Part shown: piece by piece, positions 10,896-22,269 of the stretch
Position numbering within the stretch: the stretch's first letter is position 1
How the letters are laid out: every line of letters begins with the position of its first letter
Source of the DNA: Adineta ricciae
Taxonomy: Eukaryota > Rotifera > Eurotatoria > Adinetida > Adinetidae
Reading direction: 5' to 3'
Length of the DNA stretch: 64,000 nt
Assembly: GCA_905250025.1 (NCBI GenBank)
Contig: CAJNOJ010000237.1
Location: 90,586 to 154,585 of the forward strand
Position numbers and translations under genes: made by a program
Notes under the pieces: generated by a model
Databases searched by the model: none
Told to the model about the DNA's origin: nothing
The model's input: the letters and a program-made list of their open reading frames with translations, nothing else

Positions 10896-13043
10896 ATGAA
10901 TCATGAGACTGTATATCATGAAGAACTTCCGTCAGTTACTGGTTGGATAAGGAACAAATTGACAAATCCAAAAGAACGGATAAGAAGTTATTTTCTTTCG
11001 TTATTTCCATTCATAACATGGATTTATCGTTATAATCTCGTTTGGTTTTCCAATGATATCATAGCTGGTCTTACCGTAGCTGCTGTTGTCATTCCTCAAG
11101 GTATGGCGTATGCAGGTCTAGCTAAATTAGCTCCACAGTTTGGTCTATACAGCTCATTTGTCGGTGTGATAATCTATTGGTTTTTTGCAACAAGTAAAGT
11201 AAATATCTTTACCAAACAAAGAGAAAAATATCAAGAGAATATCATGTGAATGTAGGATATCACTATTGGACCTGTTGCAGTGATGTCGATCTTGACTGGA
11301 ACTATCGTTGATGATATTCATAAGCTTTATCCTGAATATGATTATCATGTCATTGCATCTGCACTTGCTGTTGTTGTTGGTTGTGCTGTTTGTGCGTTGG
11401 GAATGTTTCGTCTTGGTTTTGTTGTGAATTTCATTCCATTGCCGGCATTAGCGGCATTTACAACAGGATCGGCGTTGAATATCATTGTGGGCCAGGTTCC
11501 TGTGTTGATGGGAAATAATAAATCGTTCGATACACGTCAATCACCGTTTCTGGTTTTTATTAATTTTTGGAAAAATATTCGATTTTGTAATTACAATGCC
11601 ATTTTGGGTTTATCAGCATTAGTTCTTCTCTATTCCATTCGACTTTTCTGTACTTATGCCATTCGACGTTATCCACGTCGCGAAAAACTCTTCTTCTTTC
11701 TCAATACACTTCGCACAGTTTTTATTATCTTAATCTATCTATTCATTTCGTGGTTAATCAATCGACACGATCCAACTCATCCTCACACTGCAATTCTCGG
11801 CACGATTCCTCAAGGTTTTCAAAATATGGCCGTGCCCACAATTGATCGAACGATGTTGTCTGAATTAGTAACATATTTACCCTCGGCGATCATTGTTCTC
11901 GTTATCGAACATATTGCCATTGCAAAAGCCTTTGGTCGAATAAACAATTATGCGATAGATCCGAATCAAGAATTGATCGCTATTGGAGTAACGAATGTTC
12001 TCGGTTCGTTTTTCGGTGCTTACCCCGCAACAGGTTCGTTTTCTCGTACGGCAATCAAATCGAAAGCAGGAGTTCGAACACCATTAGCAGGTGTAATCAC
12101 AGGAATTGTTATTGTCTTAGCAATTTATGTTTTAACACCAGTGTTCTTTTGGATTTCACAAGCAAGTTTAGCTGCTGTGATTATTCATGCTATTGGAGAT
12201 TTAATCATTGGACCGAAAACATTGAAACAGTTTTGGCGAGTCAATCCGCTGGAATTTCTCATATTTTGGATCGGAATTCTTGTTACGGTATTCTCCAATA
12301 TAGAAAATGGAATTTATGTTTGTATTTTAACGTCACTGCTTCTTTTACTTTATCGATTTGGCAATGCAGAAGGCAAATTTCTTGGTCAAATTCAATTCGT
12401 TTCTGAACGTGAGAAGAGAAATGTTTATATTTCAATGAATCATTCGGATGGAACGAATCCAATGATTGATCCAGTGGAAATGAATGATGGGATATTTATC
12501 TATCGAATTTATGAAGATTTTCTTTATCCAAATGCTGCGAATTATATGGAAAAATTAGTTGAAGAAGTTTTCCGAAAGACAAAAAGTGGAAAGAGTTTTC
12601 TTTATAAAAATCTTGGTGAACAACCTTGGAATTTACAAACCAGTCGACATCCACAACGACAACATCAATTACTCGATCCTCGCCCTCATCTACACGCGAT
12701 TATCCTCGATTTTACCGGAATTTCACATGTTGATATCACTTCTTTACAACATCTCGTTGATATTCGTCAACAATTGGATAATTATACGAATTCAAAAGTT
12801 AATTGGCATTTTGTTGGTATTGCAAATCCGTGGATTAAACGTGCACTTCTTGCACACGGGTTCGGTTCTTCAAATGACATAAATCAAACTTTCGCAATGG
12901 CGAATGCAAATTCAATCTTAGTTCCAATACTTGATACAAGTTATCCTTTATTTCATGTAGATGTGGATGAGGCTTATCAAACAGCTCTTGTTGATCTCGC
13001 TAAACGTCAGAACATCGATAGTTCAGCTTTAACGGTATCTTAA
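10896..13043 (+). CDS. SLC26/SulP family anion transporter
   Basis: Multi-pass plasma-membrane anion transporter of the SLC26/SulP family (sulfate, chloride, bicarbonate or oxalate; substrate not predictable here). Two exons, 10896-11198 and 11256-13043, with a 57 bp phase-0 intron, encode 696 aa, the usual length. The first exon holds the family signature DIIAGLTVAAVVIPQGMAYA and the second opens with DITIGPVAVMS. About twelve hydrophobic segments follow, with the conserved GSFFGAYPATGSFSRTAIKS region at about residues 350-370. A cytosolic STAS domain lies at the C-terminus (HLHAIILDFTGISHVDITSL, about 600-680). Start chosen as the first ATG after the acceptor-like tract. No disruption seen. 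Confidence 0.93.
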
Positions 13044-13275
13044 TCAAAAGGAAACAATGAAAACGTGTTGAAATACCATCAAATTGACATTCTCGTATCT
13101 ATTAATCTTATTATCCATCAATATATTCCTGTTGTTTTTCGTTTTTCAAACCTTTTTAGTCTTTCTCGTGTTAAATGACCTACAATTGTCACACTATTGA
13201 TAGTCTTGCAAAAATATGACACCGTTTTCTCATTGTATCATAATTATATCAGATATCTCATGACTTCAATCGAAG

Positions 13276-14463
13276 GTGAATAAAGACAACAAAGGTATTG
13301 TTCAATTTTTGCGCATATTTGGACCTTTTTCATGTATTTCTTTGTATTATCGAATTGTTAATGTAACGAATTATTCAGTGAAAAATATGAAAACTTTTTG
13401 TGATTTACTTGATAAACGACAATTAAATCCGTTGAAAATCATTATTAATAATACGAGAAATCCCAATCAAATTCAGAATTTTGTTACAAACTGGCCACTT
13501 TTGCGAAATTCAAGCTAAGCTACTGTTCGTCATTTGGTGTTTTTGGATGAAAAACACGAACGAATGTATACTTTGTCTTTATGTTTACAATATTTTTCAT
13601 GTTTAGAATCTTTTCGTTTTATTCAATCAGCATTTTCATGATGTGTTCTTTTCAGTTCCACCTCAAACTCTTCTTGAACTTGAATTGATTACAAATCATG
13701 GAATTGTTCTTCATAAACAACTTTATTCCAATCATTTTCTTCGACAATTAACTATTTCTTTGTTCTTCTTGATGGTCTTGTACCAAATTTAACATATCTC
13801 TATGTCAACTTACGTCAATCGATTACAAATAGACGAGTTTTTCTACCTGAATCTTGGCCGAAACAATCGATGCTTCAGTTAATTGAATTTCATTTAATAA
13901 CCAATGAAAATGTTATATTATTATGCCTTTGAATCAACTTACAAAATTGACAATAAAAATCGATGAATTAGTTAATACTGATGACCCATATTTAAAAGGT
14001 AATGAGATTAAATGCTTATTTGATCAATATTTACCAAAACTTCGACAGTTTAATTGTTCAATTCAAACAAAAAATCATCTCGATATCAAAGTTTGTTTAT
14101 CACAATTGAAATCTTTCTTAAAAAAACACTTCAATTCTTCGTTTAGAATCAACAAATTCTTTCGCACATTTTTACACTGTTCCTTGGTCATTTGAAAGTC
14201 TTTATCTGTCGATGTTATCGACCGATGATCAACATATCGTTCATCTCGTTTTCCAAATGTTCATATACTTTACATAAACACTTTTTCTCATCTTTCTTCT
14301 GACAATTTTCAAGGATTTACTCGACTTCGAACTTTAACTGTGAATCACATCAATCTCGTTCCAAATTATGTTATTCAACGTCTTCATACTTTAACTTTAT
14401 TTCAAATAGAAAATTTATTAAACGATGAAACAAAAATTTATCCAAATCTCAAACATTTGTAAA
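13276..14463 (+). pseudogene. decayed leucine-rich / F-box-like gene
   Basis: A run of Leu-rich pieces in all three forward frames, in a sensible order: LRIFGPFSCISLYYRI and FCDLLDKRQLNPLKIII (about 13310-13470), PPQTLLELELITNHGIV (about 13660), ESWPKQSMLQLIEFHLIT through LKGNEIKCLFDQYLPKLRQF (13850-14060), and FTRLRTLTVNHINLVPNYVI through IYPNLKHL, ending at TAA near 14463. The pattern fits the large F-box/LRR-like families common in bdelloids, but no F-box is clear. At least three frame changes are needed, so I call it a pseudogene. A multi-exon gene with unusual introns is the alternative. Confidence 0.55.
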
Positions 14464-14800
14464 TTATATTAAACAAACCAATCATTTCTATTAAACAACA
14501 TTTTCTGCATATCAACATAAAGATGATTTAATTATTTGTTTTTAAATCATTTTCATTGAAATGGAAAGATGTTCGAATCAAAGATATGATGACTTTGACT
14601 TGAACTACTCGTAAATTGTTTTGATATGTTTATCGGAGTATCTAATACAAAATTATCATCTTCATATTGTTTATACTTGTTATGTCAAAAAAATACTCTT
14701 GTCGCTGACGGATTTGTAATTGATTAATAATTAAATTCTTCGTAGTATTTCTGATATAAAACCGTCTGTAGTTGTCACACTCTGTTGAAAAGTATTTACG

Positions 14801-15762
14801 ATGACGTTGCTCAACGATAGTCAACAATTTACAGTTTATATTGGTTTTTTTCTTCTAATTATCGGTATAATTGGAAATGGAATTAATATTTTGATCTTTT
14901 CCAAATTTCGTACATATCGTCAAACTCCTTGTACATTTTATTTTCTCATTGGTTCAATATCGAACATGATCTACATATTACTTAACATTACTCTTCGTAT
15001 TTTAAATGTTGGTTATGGAATTGATATTATTGCTGCGTTGAGTATTTGGTGTAAATTTCGACAATTTCTTCTTGTTATACCTGGAATATTCTCAATGAAT
15101 CTTTCGTGTTTAGCGGCAATTGATCAATTTTTAATTACGTCGAAAAATGTATGTGTTCGTCATTTCAGTCGAATAGAATTTGCTCATCGAATTGTGATTC
15201 TTTCCCTCATTTTCTGGTGTGTTCACGGTATTCCAATCTTTGTATTTTATAACATTTTATATCCAACAAAGGTTTGTATGAATACAAATGCTGGTTATGA
15301 TATTTATATCGTCTTCTATCTACTTGGTCTAATTTGTGCAATACCGATATTGATTATGGTTTTATTCGGATGGTTAACTTATCGAAATATTTGTCAAATT
15401 AAACGTCTCAATGCATTACAAGTTGATCGTCAATTGATACGAATGACTTTTACTCATGTAATTCTTTCCGTGATTAGTTTACTTCCTTTTGGGATTTATC
15501 AAACGTATGCGAGGCTTACGAAAACTGTTTTCAAAGATTCCGATCGGCAAATGAAAGAATATTTCGTTTCTACAGTGCTCAGTATGGTAACATATATTTA
15601 TTTCGTCGTAAGTTGATTTATTTATATGATAAAAATATTTTGAAGTCTTTTTGGTTTTAGGGAAGTTGTTATATATTCTTAATTTCATCAAGAAGTTTTC
15701 GACAAAAGACAAGGAATCAGTTGTTTCCATGGCGACAACGAACTCAAATACATACAAATTAA
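14801..15762 (+). CDS. rhodopsin-like seven-TM receptor
   Basis: G-protein-coupled receptor, 302 aa, in exons 14801-15607 and 15661-15762 (53 bp phase-0 intron). Seven hydrophobic segments are visible. TM1 carries the GN motif (IIGIIGNGINILIFSKF). TM2-TM3 follow with the extracellular Cys (SIWCKFRQFLL); the DRY position reads AAIDQFLIT, so the Arg is replaced by Gln. TM5 ends in a basic loop (NICQIKRLNALQVDRQLIRM), TM6 has LLPFGIYQTY, and TM7 spans the intron (MVTYIYFVGSCYIFLISS). The C-tail is short. It belongs to the FMRFamide-receptor-like orphan receptors that are numerous in rotifers; the ligand is unknown. The replaced DRY Arg argues for altered G-protein coupling. A broken relative follows directly downstream. 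Confidence 0.85.
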
Positions 15763-16000
15763 AATTTAATAGTTTAGAAGATTAGTTTTGAAAGTGTCTA
15801 CAGGAACTGTCTGCTAATTGCATCAAAACAAGAAGTAAAACTTGGAGAGAACACAATTCATACATTTCTATGACTTTCCGCAAAAGTATAAAAATGAACT
15901 ATTCCGTCATATCTACTGAAAATCTTTTTGTCTCAAAATAAACCTCGTAATTCACAATAAGACGAAGAAGAATCAATTTGCATTTGAGAGTATCAATTCA

Positions 16001-16993
16001 ATGAGTTCCTCCTTCGATCCCTTGATCACTCAACTCAATTCGATTCAAACATCGTTAACTCGTTATATCATGATCCTAATATACATATTTAGTACATTTG
16101 CAAATCTTGTAAATATCATTTTCCCTTTTGTCAATGTATATTTCGTTCAACAAATGCGTGTTCTTATATTATTTCATTGGATTATCCATTGCCAATTTAA
16201 TCTTCATTGACATCGGTGGCTTAGCTCGAAGTTTACCGGCTTTAGCAAATCTCAATTTAGAAATCATATCGATCGTCTTTTGTAAACGCCGACTATATTT
16301 TGTTCATTTTGGTTTGTTTGATCTCAATTGATCGATGGATGGTCACATCAACAAATAAGTCAATTCGATGATGCGTGGCGATCGTTGTTACATGTCTCAC
16401 GACGATCTTCAGTTTACATGCTGCGATTGGTTTTAACATTAAAATGAGTCGATGTTACACGTTGTTGAACATCACTTATGGTGTTTTCTTTAGTATTTAT
16501 AATGTGCTGAGTGTCATTATACCATTATTGATAATGATTTTCAGTAGTTTATTGATTCTTGTGAATATTCGTCGAAGTCGACGTCGAATTCAAACCGAAT
16601 CAATAGTTTCAAATGTCTTACAACCTAAACAAACGAAACCGAATCAATCGATGGATATGCAATTTCTTCGATTAATTTTAGTTCAAAGTTTGACATTTGC
16701 AATCTTAAATCTTGCTTTTGTTGGTAATGTTCTTTATGATTTCATCACAAATAAACAAGTGAAAAGTTCAAATCAACAAGCTATTGAAGTTTTTGTTTAT
16801 GGAGTTACGATTCATCCGCTTTATCTCTTCAGTGCAGTAAGATCTTCTTAATTCATTTGTCTTTTTTGTTTTTCTATTGCAATTTTAGACAACATTTCTT
16901 ACATATACATTAACATCGATTATACTTCGACAACAATTCGTTTTAATTCTTCAACGTTTTACTCGAACTGCATTTCGATGTTTTGGAATATAA
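16001..16993 (+). pseudogene. broken seven-TM receptor gene
   Basis: Second GPCR copy, downstream of and in the same orientation as the intact one. The N-terminus and TM1 (SSFDPLITQLNSIQTSL, YIMILIYIFSTFANLVNII) are in one frame from 16001. TM2 (NKCVFLYYFIGLSIANLIF) is in a second frame from about 16128. TM4-TM7 (MAIVVTCLTTIFSLHAAIGF through HPLYLFSA) are in a third from 16375. The TM3/DRY stretch reads as IDRWMVTSTNK across frames near 16330. A normal 52 bp intron (16837-16888) then leads to a last exon ending RTAFRCFGI and TAA at 16993. Intron and C-terminus are intact, so the frame changes look like recent decay, although sequencing error cannot be excluded. Confidence 0.78.
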
Positions 16994-17113
16994 TACTTTT
17001 TATCTATCGTTTTGGTCAATGGCGCAGTCTGTGGAAAGACAAATGGGCAACTGTCTACCTCGCTTTTACATGTAGATGAAGAGAATGTAATGTGACAATG
17101 ACACATCTTAAGG

Positions 17114-17290
17114 TCAATCTGACGGGAAAAGTTCGTCTAAAGTATATTGAATATCTTTTTCTTGTATTTTGTCGAGACCTTTTGCCCATTGATTTGAAAA
17201 CCTTTGATTGTGGTCGCATCGAAATATGAGCAATACCGACTGCGAGATCAGTGGCTTGATAAAATTTTTTGAAAAGCTCTTATGACAAGA
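17114..17290 (-). pseudogene. fragment of ART N-terminal domain
   Basis: On the minus strand, SVLLIFRCDHNQRFSNQWAK followed by GLDKIQ matches the conserved end of the N-terminal domain of the three ART-TPR proteins here (for example SIYVFCYQKNFHNQWAKDW). No ART or TPR sequence follows. A short relic of another ART gene is the simplest reading. Confidence 0.45.
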
Positions 17291-17490
17291 GTAGAATGAA
17301 AAGAAATGCAGTTGAGGGTTTAGCGAGTCTGCTTCGACGAGCATTACTTGTTTCAATTTGTATCAAACGTTATCAACAGTTTTTATTATAATCCCTGTAT
17401 TTACAATAAAATAAATCTCATATGTTATATTATTTTATAAAATAACAAGACATAAAAAGGAAATTCAACTCATGATTTTTCATTTAAATG

Positions 17491-17832
17491 TAACGGGTGG
17501 TCCAGAATAAATGAGCGCCTGACTATTTTCGCTTTATCTCGGTCAATTTTTGACTTATAGAGTCGTTCTTTGTCTTGAAAGAATCGCCGTCAGATTTCAC
17601 GCAAAGGCTTTATTTCCTAATCTCTCAAATATTCTCCATTATTTTCTGACAACCGATACAAGCGATTCGTCCAACTAGCGCAACTTTCCCGAACAACATC
17701 CGGACGAATCNTAACCGTTGAGAGAGAATTGAACGGCGCGTCTTTCAAAAAAAAAATTGGTTCAATCAGATGAAGCACGAGGAAGATGTCACCGAAATAC
17801 TTAGGCGCTCATTTATCCTGGACCACCCGTTA
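17491..17832. mobile_element. mariner/Tc1-type MITE
   Basis: Ends are terminal inverted repeats of 29 bases (17491-17519 and 17804-17832) with one mismatch, starting TAACGGGTGGTCCAG. The outermost TA on each side fits the TA target duplication of Tc1/mariner elements. Total 342 bp with no coding capacity, so non-autonomous. One unresolved base (N) lies inside at 17711. Confidence 0.85.
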
Positions 17833-19425
17833 ATTTTAACATAATGTTTATTACAAATATATTTACCTATAAATATGAATAGATAAATGAATGCATATTC
17901 AATTAATGAAAAATTTGAATAAGATGTATCGTTCATATATACCAAGCAAAATAAATACAAAAGTTAATAACATTTATACACTAATAATGGGTTGTATGAT
18001 AACTGAGACAAGATCTGAAGAGTTCTGCATAGAAAAATAAAATAAAAGCAATCTGGAACTATACTAACAATGCTTGCCGAACACTGCTCGCTTTCTGTAA
18101 TCACTTAAAATTTTATCAAATGAAAAAGGAACTAGCTCAAATTGTATCATCAAATAATAATTTTGGAGTATGCTTTGACATATGATATTATTTTCATAGA
18201 GAAATTTCCTTCAACTGATTATACTAGGCTTTTTGTTGCTACGGATAAGTAACAATAACATGTAACAATTTTTGTCAATATATTTATGTGTTAAATAATC
18301 AGTTTCTCTCATGGGTGTCATTTTTGCGTTCCGTTCTAAATAAGAACGAGAACTGGGAACGCTGACAATCCCAGTTCCTTTATATTTTATTATATAAATG
18401 CCCACCGATTTTATGTGTTCGATTGTTTTATTTCAGTTTGTGCGAATTAACTGTTGTTCTAAATCTTGTATTGACATTAAAATAGCACAGGTAAGTACTG
18501 TTTTTATGAATGAATTTATTTTCTTCAGAACATTTCCGAAGATCTATTTACTATACCCTGTACCACACACATAAGATAGACTGACCAAACTAAAACTATC
18601 ATAAACAGTCCTGGAGTAATCTATCAATCTTTTGAAGACCAGTTATTAGATTTTGAAAAGAATTTAGCTTTCATATTTGAACTTTTACTTTCTATTTAAA
18701 AAAGATGTGAAGTATAATATTCTTCAAAACATTTATCATCACCATGTCGTACACGTATATAAATGTTTTTGCTGTGTCATTGTTACTGAGACCAAAATTG
18801 AAATATCTTAATAGGAAACGCATTCAAATTGATAGATAATTATCGTCTTTCATTCTGTTAGATTAGTGAGAAGTTGACTGATTTTATTTAGAAAAGTTGG
18901 GATACTTATACATCAACACCTGGAAGAAAGTACTTTAGAGATATTGATTACATATCATTATATCTCGCTGAAATCATCTAAATAACACCTGAATATGCTA
19001 TCAATATTAGCTAAATAGTGATATCTATGTCCAGGGATGAACTGTGTGATCCAATCTACGGATTGGGACATATCACATTTTATTTTGAAAAGTTTTGAAG
19101 ATATGAGTGGAAAAGAAGATGAGGATACACATTTGTATACTGGACATGGTCCCTCTATAGTAATAAAAAAAGAAGACAAAATAATTTCTGTTATAACAAA
19201 ATCAACACTCTGATATGTGATTCTCCTCCCGAAGTGAATTAAAAATATCCGAAACTGAAAAAAAGCTGAAAGACTACTTCGTTAAAAAGAAAAAAAGTGA
19301 GCAGTCCGGGAAAAGTTAACCTAATTTCTAGTATTCTCTCCGAAATCTATAAGAATAATATTACTCACATCTCTTTAATATTATTCTCTACTCTTTTTAT
19401 AGGGACAATTATTTCTCGGAGCATT
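17833..19425. other. no complete gene; possible N-terminal exons of the next locus
   Basis: Mostly AT-rich non-coding DNA, with a small hairpin at 18351-18377 (AACTGGGA...TCCCAGTT). Near the right end an open stretch MSGKEDEDTHLYTGHGPS starts at 19103. Another, SELKISETEKKLKDYF, runs up to a GTGAGC donor at 19297. These could be short cytosolic exons spliced to the acceptor at 19402, but no single exon chain is convincing. Confidence 0.3.
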
Positions 19426-20679
19426 ATGGAATTCATAAGAAAATTAGCGTCATACATAAAAAATTTCAATATTTTCCCATCAATTCCGCCATCCAACGAT
19501 GAGCAGAAACTTCGAAATCAACGAATTTCCACCAAATTATTTATCCTTGTCTTTATCGTATCATTATTCATCCTTATTCTATACAATTCAATTATTACAG
19601 TAACAAAAACAGAGATTAAAGAAACACCAACCTACAAACAATACAAAGAACTCGACTCTAAATATTCGACAACACTTAATTGTCCGTGTAAAAAGATCTT
19701 AATTGATTATAAGGAAATTCTTTATGTTAATTTCACATTACACCAAGTATGTTCAAGTTCCTTTGTTACTCCACAATGGATCGAACATTTCTTTTATCGT
19801 CCAATATACACTGCTCAAAACTCTGACGATTTTCGTAACATAGGTAAACATTTATTCGAAGCGTTGACAGCGTTTTGTGATTTGACAAATCGAACAATAT
19901 TGAATAGTTTGCAAGAGTTTTATTCAAATCAATACGTTAGTGCAACTATGACATCTTTGCAATTATTTCTCTCACAAATTCGAACATTTATTAATCAGTT
20001 CAAATCAATGACAACAAACACCTTTCTCCTTTCACTCGACCAGATTTTAAGTTTAGTTCAAAGCAACGCTTTAATATCTGCAAAACATACGAACTATCTC
20101 CTGGTGTATAATAGTATTCAACAGATTGTTGCGAATACGGTTTCGTATTTAAACTGTACATGTGACGTCTCATCAACTTGTACTACACTAACTTCAATTT
20201 CCAAGCATCCAAACCCTCATCCTATATTTATAGTACCTGGAATACGTCGAGGGTGTTACTTAGTCGAAGCACTTCTTCAATCCACTCTCGAGTGTTTCTA
20301 TAATCAAACGTGTTTAAATATAATTCAGTATCATCTTAATTATTCTTCCTCATCGATAAATATAACAATTCTTGATTCGTCATTACCATCGAAATATTCT
20401 GTTAATTCAACGATGAAACAAATGATTGATAATTTAATGATCGAACAATGGATTTATAATGATAGACATGAAAACTATTACAGTCAATGTGCACCAATCG
20501 AATGTATTTATAGTTATGAAGCAAAGAATAATTTATTATATATTGTGACAACATTATTTGGATTGATTGGTGGTTTAGTAACTGCTTTAAAAATTATTAT
20601 ACCAACAATTGTCAATTTCGTAATGAGTAGAATCAGACGAAGAGGAAGACAAGAACGGACACCAAAAAGTAGTAAGTAA
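19426..20679 (+). CDS. two-TM Cys-rich ectodomain protein, unit 1
   Basis: Family not recognised. From the ATG at 19426 it encodes 417 aa: a cytosolic N-terminus (NIFPSIPPSNDEQKLRNQR), TM1 (LFILVFIVSLFILILYNSI), a large ectodomain rich in Cys and N-X-S/T sites (CPCKKILIDYKEILYVNFT, GIRRGCYLVEALLQ, CAPIECIYSY), TM2 (LLYIVTTLFGLIGGLVTALK) and a basic tail. The frame continues upstream to 19297 only through non-ATG codons, and an acceptor (TTTTTATAG) ends at 19402, so upstream exons are possible. The tail contains a donor (AGTA|GTAAGT at 20672) that would splice in phase 1 to the acceptor before unit 2. Two-TM topology with a Cys-rich ectodomain recalls trimeric DEG/ENaC or P2X channels, but no family signature is seen. 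Confidence 0.75.
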   Translation: MEFIRKLASYIKNFNIFPSIPPSNDEQKLRNQRISTKLFILVFIVSLFILILYNSIITVTKTEIKETPTYKQYKELDSKYSTTLNCPCKKILIDYKEILYVNFTLHQVCSSSFVTPQWIEHFFYRPIYTAQNSDDFRNIGKHLFEALTAFCDLTNRTILNSLQEFYSNQYVSATMTSLQLFLSQIRTFINQFKSMTTNTFLLSLDQILSLVQSNALISAKHTNYLLVYNSIQQIVANTVSYLNCTCDVSSTCTTLTSISKHPNPHPIFIVPGIRRGCYLVEALLQSTLECFYNQTCLNIIQYHLNYSSSSINITILDSSLPSKYSVNSTMKQMIDNLMIEQWIYNDRHENYYSQCAPIECIYSYEAKNNLLYIVTTLFGLIGGLVTALKIIIPTIVNFVMSRIRRRGRQERTPKSSK

Positions 20680-20860
20680 ATGTGTTTTCCTTTCGTATGT
20701 TTTGCAGAAGGAGAAATTGATGAAAATGATTGTTTTGTACAATGAGACGTTTTCTGTATAGTAAATTAAGTAGATTATTGAAGAGGGTAATTTTTAATAA
20801 CTAAAATTTTACCTTCTTTAAGAAAATACATCGGAGTTCCATCTTCTTTTAGGGATCGAC

Positions 20861-22135
20861 ATGAATCAACGAACTCACCCTTTAATTCTATTTAAAAAGT
20901 ATGTTAACACTTTGAATCTTTTTCCATCCATTCCACCATCCAACGATGAGCAGAAACTTCGAAATCAACGAATTTCCACCAAATTATTTATCCTTGTCTT
21001 TATCGTATCATTATTCATCCTTATTCTATACAATTCAATTATTACAATAACAAAAACAGAGATTAAGGAAACACCAACCTACAAACAATACAAAGAGCTC
21101 GACTCTAAATATTCGACAACACTTAATTGTCCATGTAAAAAGATCTTAATTGATTATAATGAAATCCTTTATGTTAATTTCACATTACATCAAGTATGTT
21201 CAAGTTTCTTTGTCACACAAGAATGGATTAACTATCTTTCTCTTTCTCGTGGAAGCGAAAACATGGTTAACCAGGACTTTCGAATGTTAGGCCCATTAGC
21301 ATTTCAAGCACTAAAGTCGCTTTGTGAATTAGCTAGTCGAACAATCTTCAATGGTTTGATACACTTTTATTCAAATCAATATTTCAGTGCAGGTGTGACA
21401 TCTCGCGAATTATTTCAAACACATATTGAAACATTTATTGAGGAATTTAAGTCGACAACTACAAAGAATTTTCTTCTTTCATTCGATATCGCATTGAGTA
21501 TGATTCATACAAATGCTCTACTATCTGCACGATTGACGAACTACAGACTCGTAGGAAAAACGTCACCTGGATCTGGAGTTGATTCAATTTCAAAATCATA
21601 CTTGCGATGTCATTGTCACCTATCAGCAACATGTATCGAACGCAGTACAATTTACAACATGCCTAATCCAGCACCGATGCTTTTTGTACCTGGATTTTAT
21701 CGAGGATGTGGTGTAGTCGAAGCACTTCTTCAATCTACACTTGAGTGTTTCTACAATCAAACTTGTCTGAATAGACTTCACTACTTTTTTAACAATCGTA
21801 TCAAGAAGAATATCACAGCTCTGGATGCAACATTGCCATCTAACTATTCTATTAATTCAACAATAAAACACATAATTAATACATTAATGATTGAAAAATG
21901 GAATCAGTTTAGTAAATACGATAATTATTACAGTCAATGTGCGCCAATTCTATGTACTTATACTTATGAAGCAAAGAATAATTTATTGTATATTGTGACA
22001 ACATTATTTGGATTGATTGGTGGTTTAGTAACTGCTTTAAAAATTATTATACCAACAATTGTCAATTTCGTAACGAGTAGAATCAGACGAAGGGGAAGAC
22101 AAGAACGGACACCAGAGTCAGGTGAGAGAAAATGA
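20861..22135 (+). CDS. two-TM Cys-rich ectodomain protein, unit 2
   Basis: Paralogue of unit 1, 424 aa read as a stand-alone gene from the ATG at 20861. Same plan: N-terminal PSIPPSNDEQKLRNQR, TM1 almost identical in DNA to unit 1, a more divergent Cys-rich ectodomain (CHCHLSATCIE, GFYRGCGVVEALLQ, CAPILCTYTY), TM2 and a basic tail (SRIRRRGRQERTPES). The start codon lies 8 bases after a TTCTTTTAG acceptor ending at 20852. This would allow either a new transcript start by trans-splicing or in-frame splicing from unit 1 (intron 20672-20852, 181 bp). A donor in its own tail (22122, GGTGAGAG) would likewise splice in frame to unit 3, removing the last four residues. Confidence 0.75.
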   Translation: MNQRTHPLILFKKYVNTLNLFPSIPPSNDEQKLRNQRISTKLFILVFIVSLFILILYNSIITITKTEIKETPTYKQYKELDSKYSTTLNCPCKKILIDYNEILYVNFTLHQVCSSFFVTQEWINYLSLSRGSENMVNQDFRMLGPLAFQALKSLCELASRTIFNGLIHFYSNQYFSAGVTSRELFQTHIETFIEEFKSTTTKNFLLSFDIALSMIHTNALLSARLTNYRLVGKTSPGSGVDSISKSYLRCHCHLSATCIERSTIYNMPNPAPMLFVPGFYRGCGVVEALLQSTLECFYNQTCLNRLHYFFNNRIKKNITALDATLPSNYSINSTIKHIINTLMIEKWNQFSKYDNYYSQCAPILCTYTYEAKNNLLYIVTTLFGLIGGLVTALKIIIPTIVNFVTSRIRRRGRQERTPESGERK

Positions 22136-22269
22136 AATCATATCTAAATATCTGCATATTTTCGATATCATAAATGGAAACGTTGAATATATCCTATATT
22201 TAAAAGATAAACTGTTGCAAAGCAGCAATGAAACAGAAATATTCACTATATCTGTACGGATTGTAAAAA

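Noticed and set aside
12149-12882. Alternative frames within the SLC26 gene
   Set aside because: They overlap strongly conserved transporter sequence and have no independent support.
18351-18377. Small hairpin AACTGGGA...TCCCAGTT
   Set aside because: An 8-bp stem alone is not enough to call an RNA gene or terminator.
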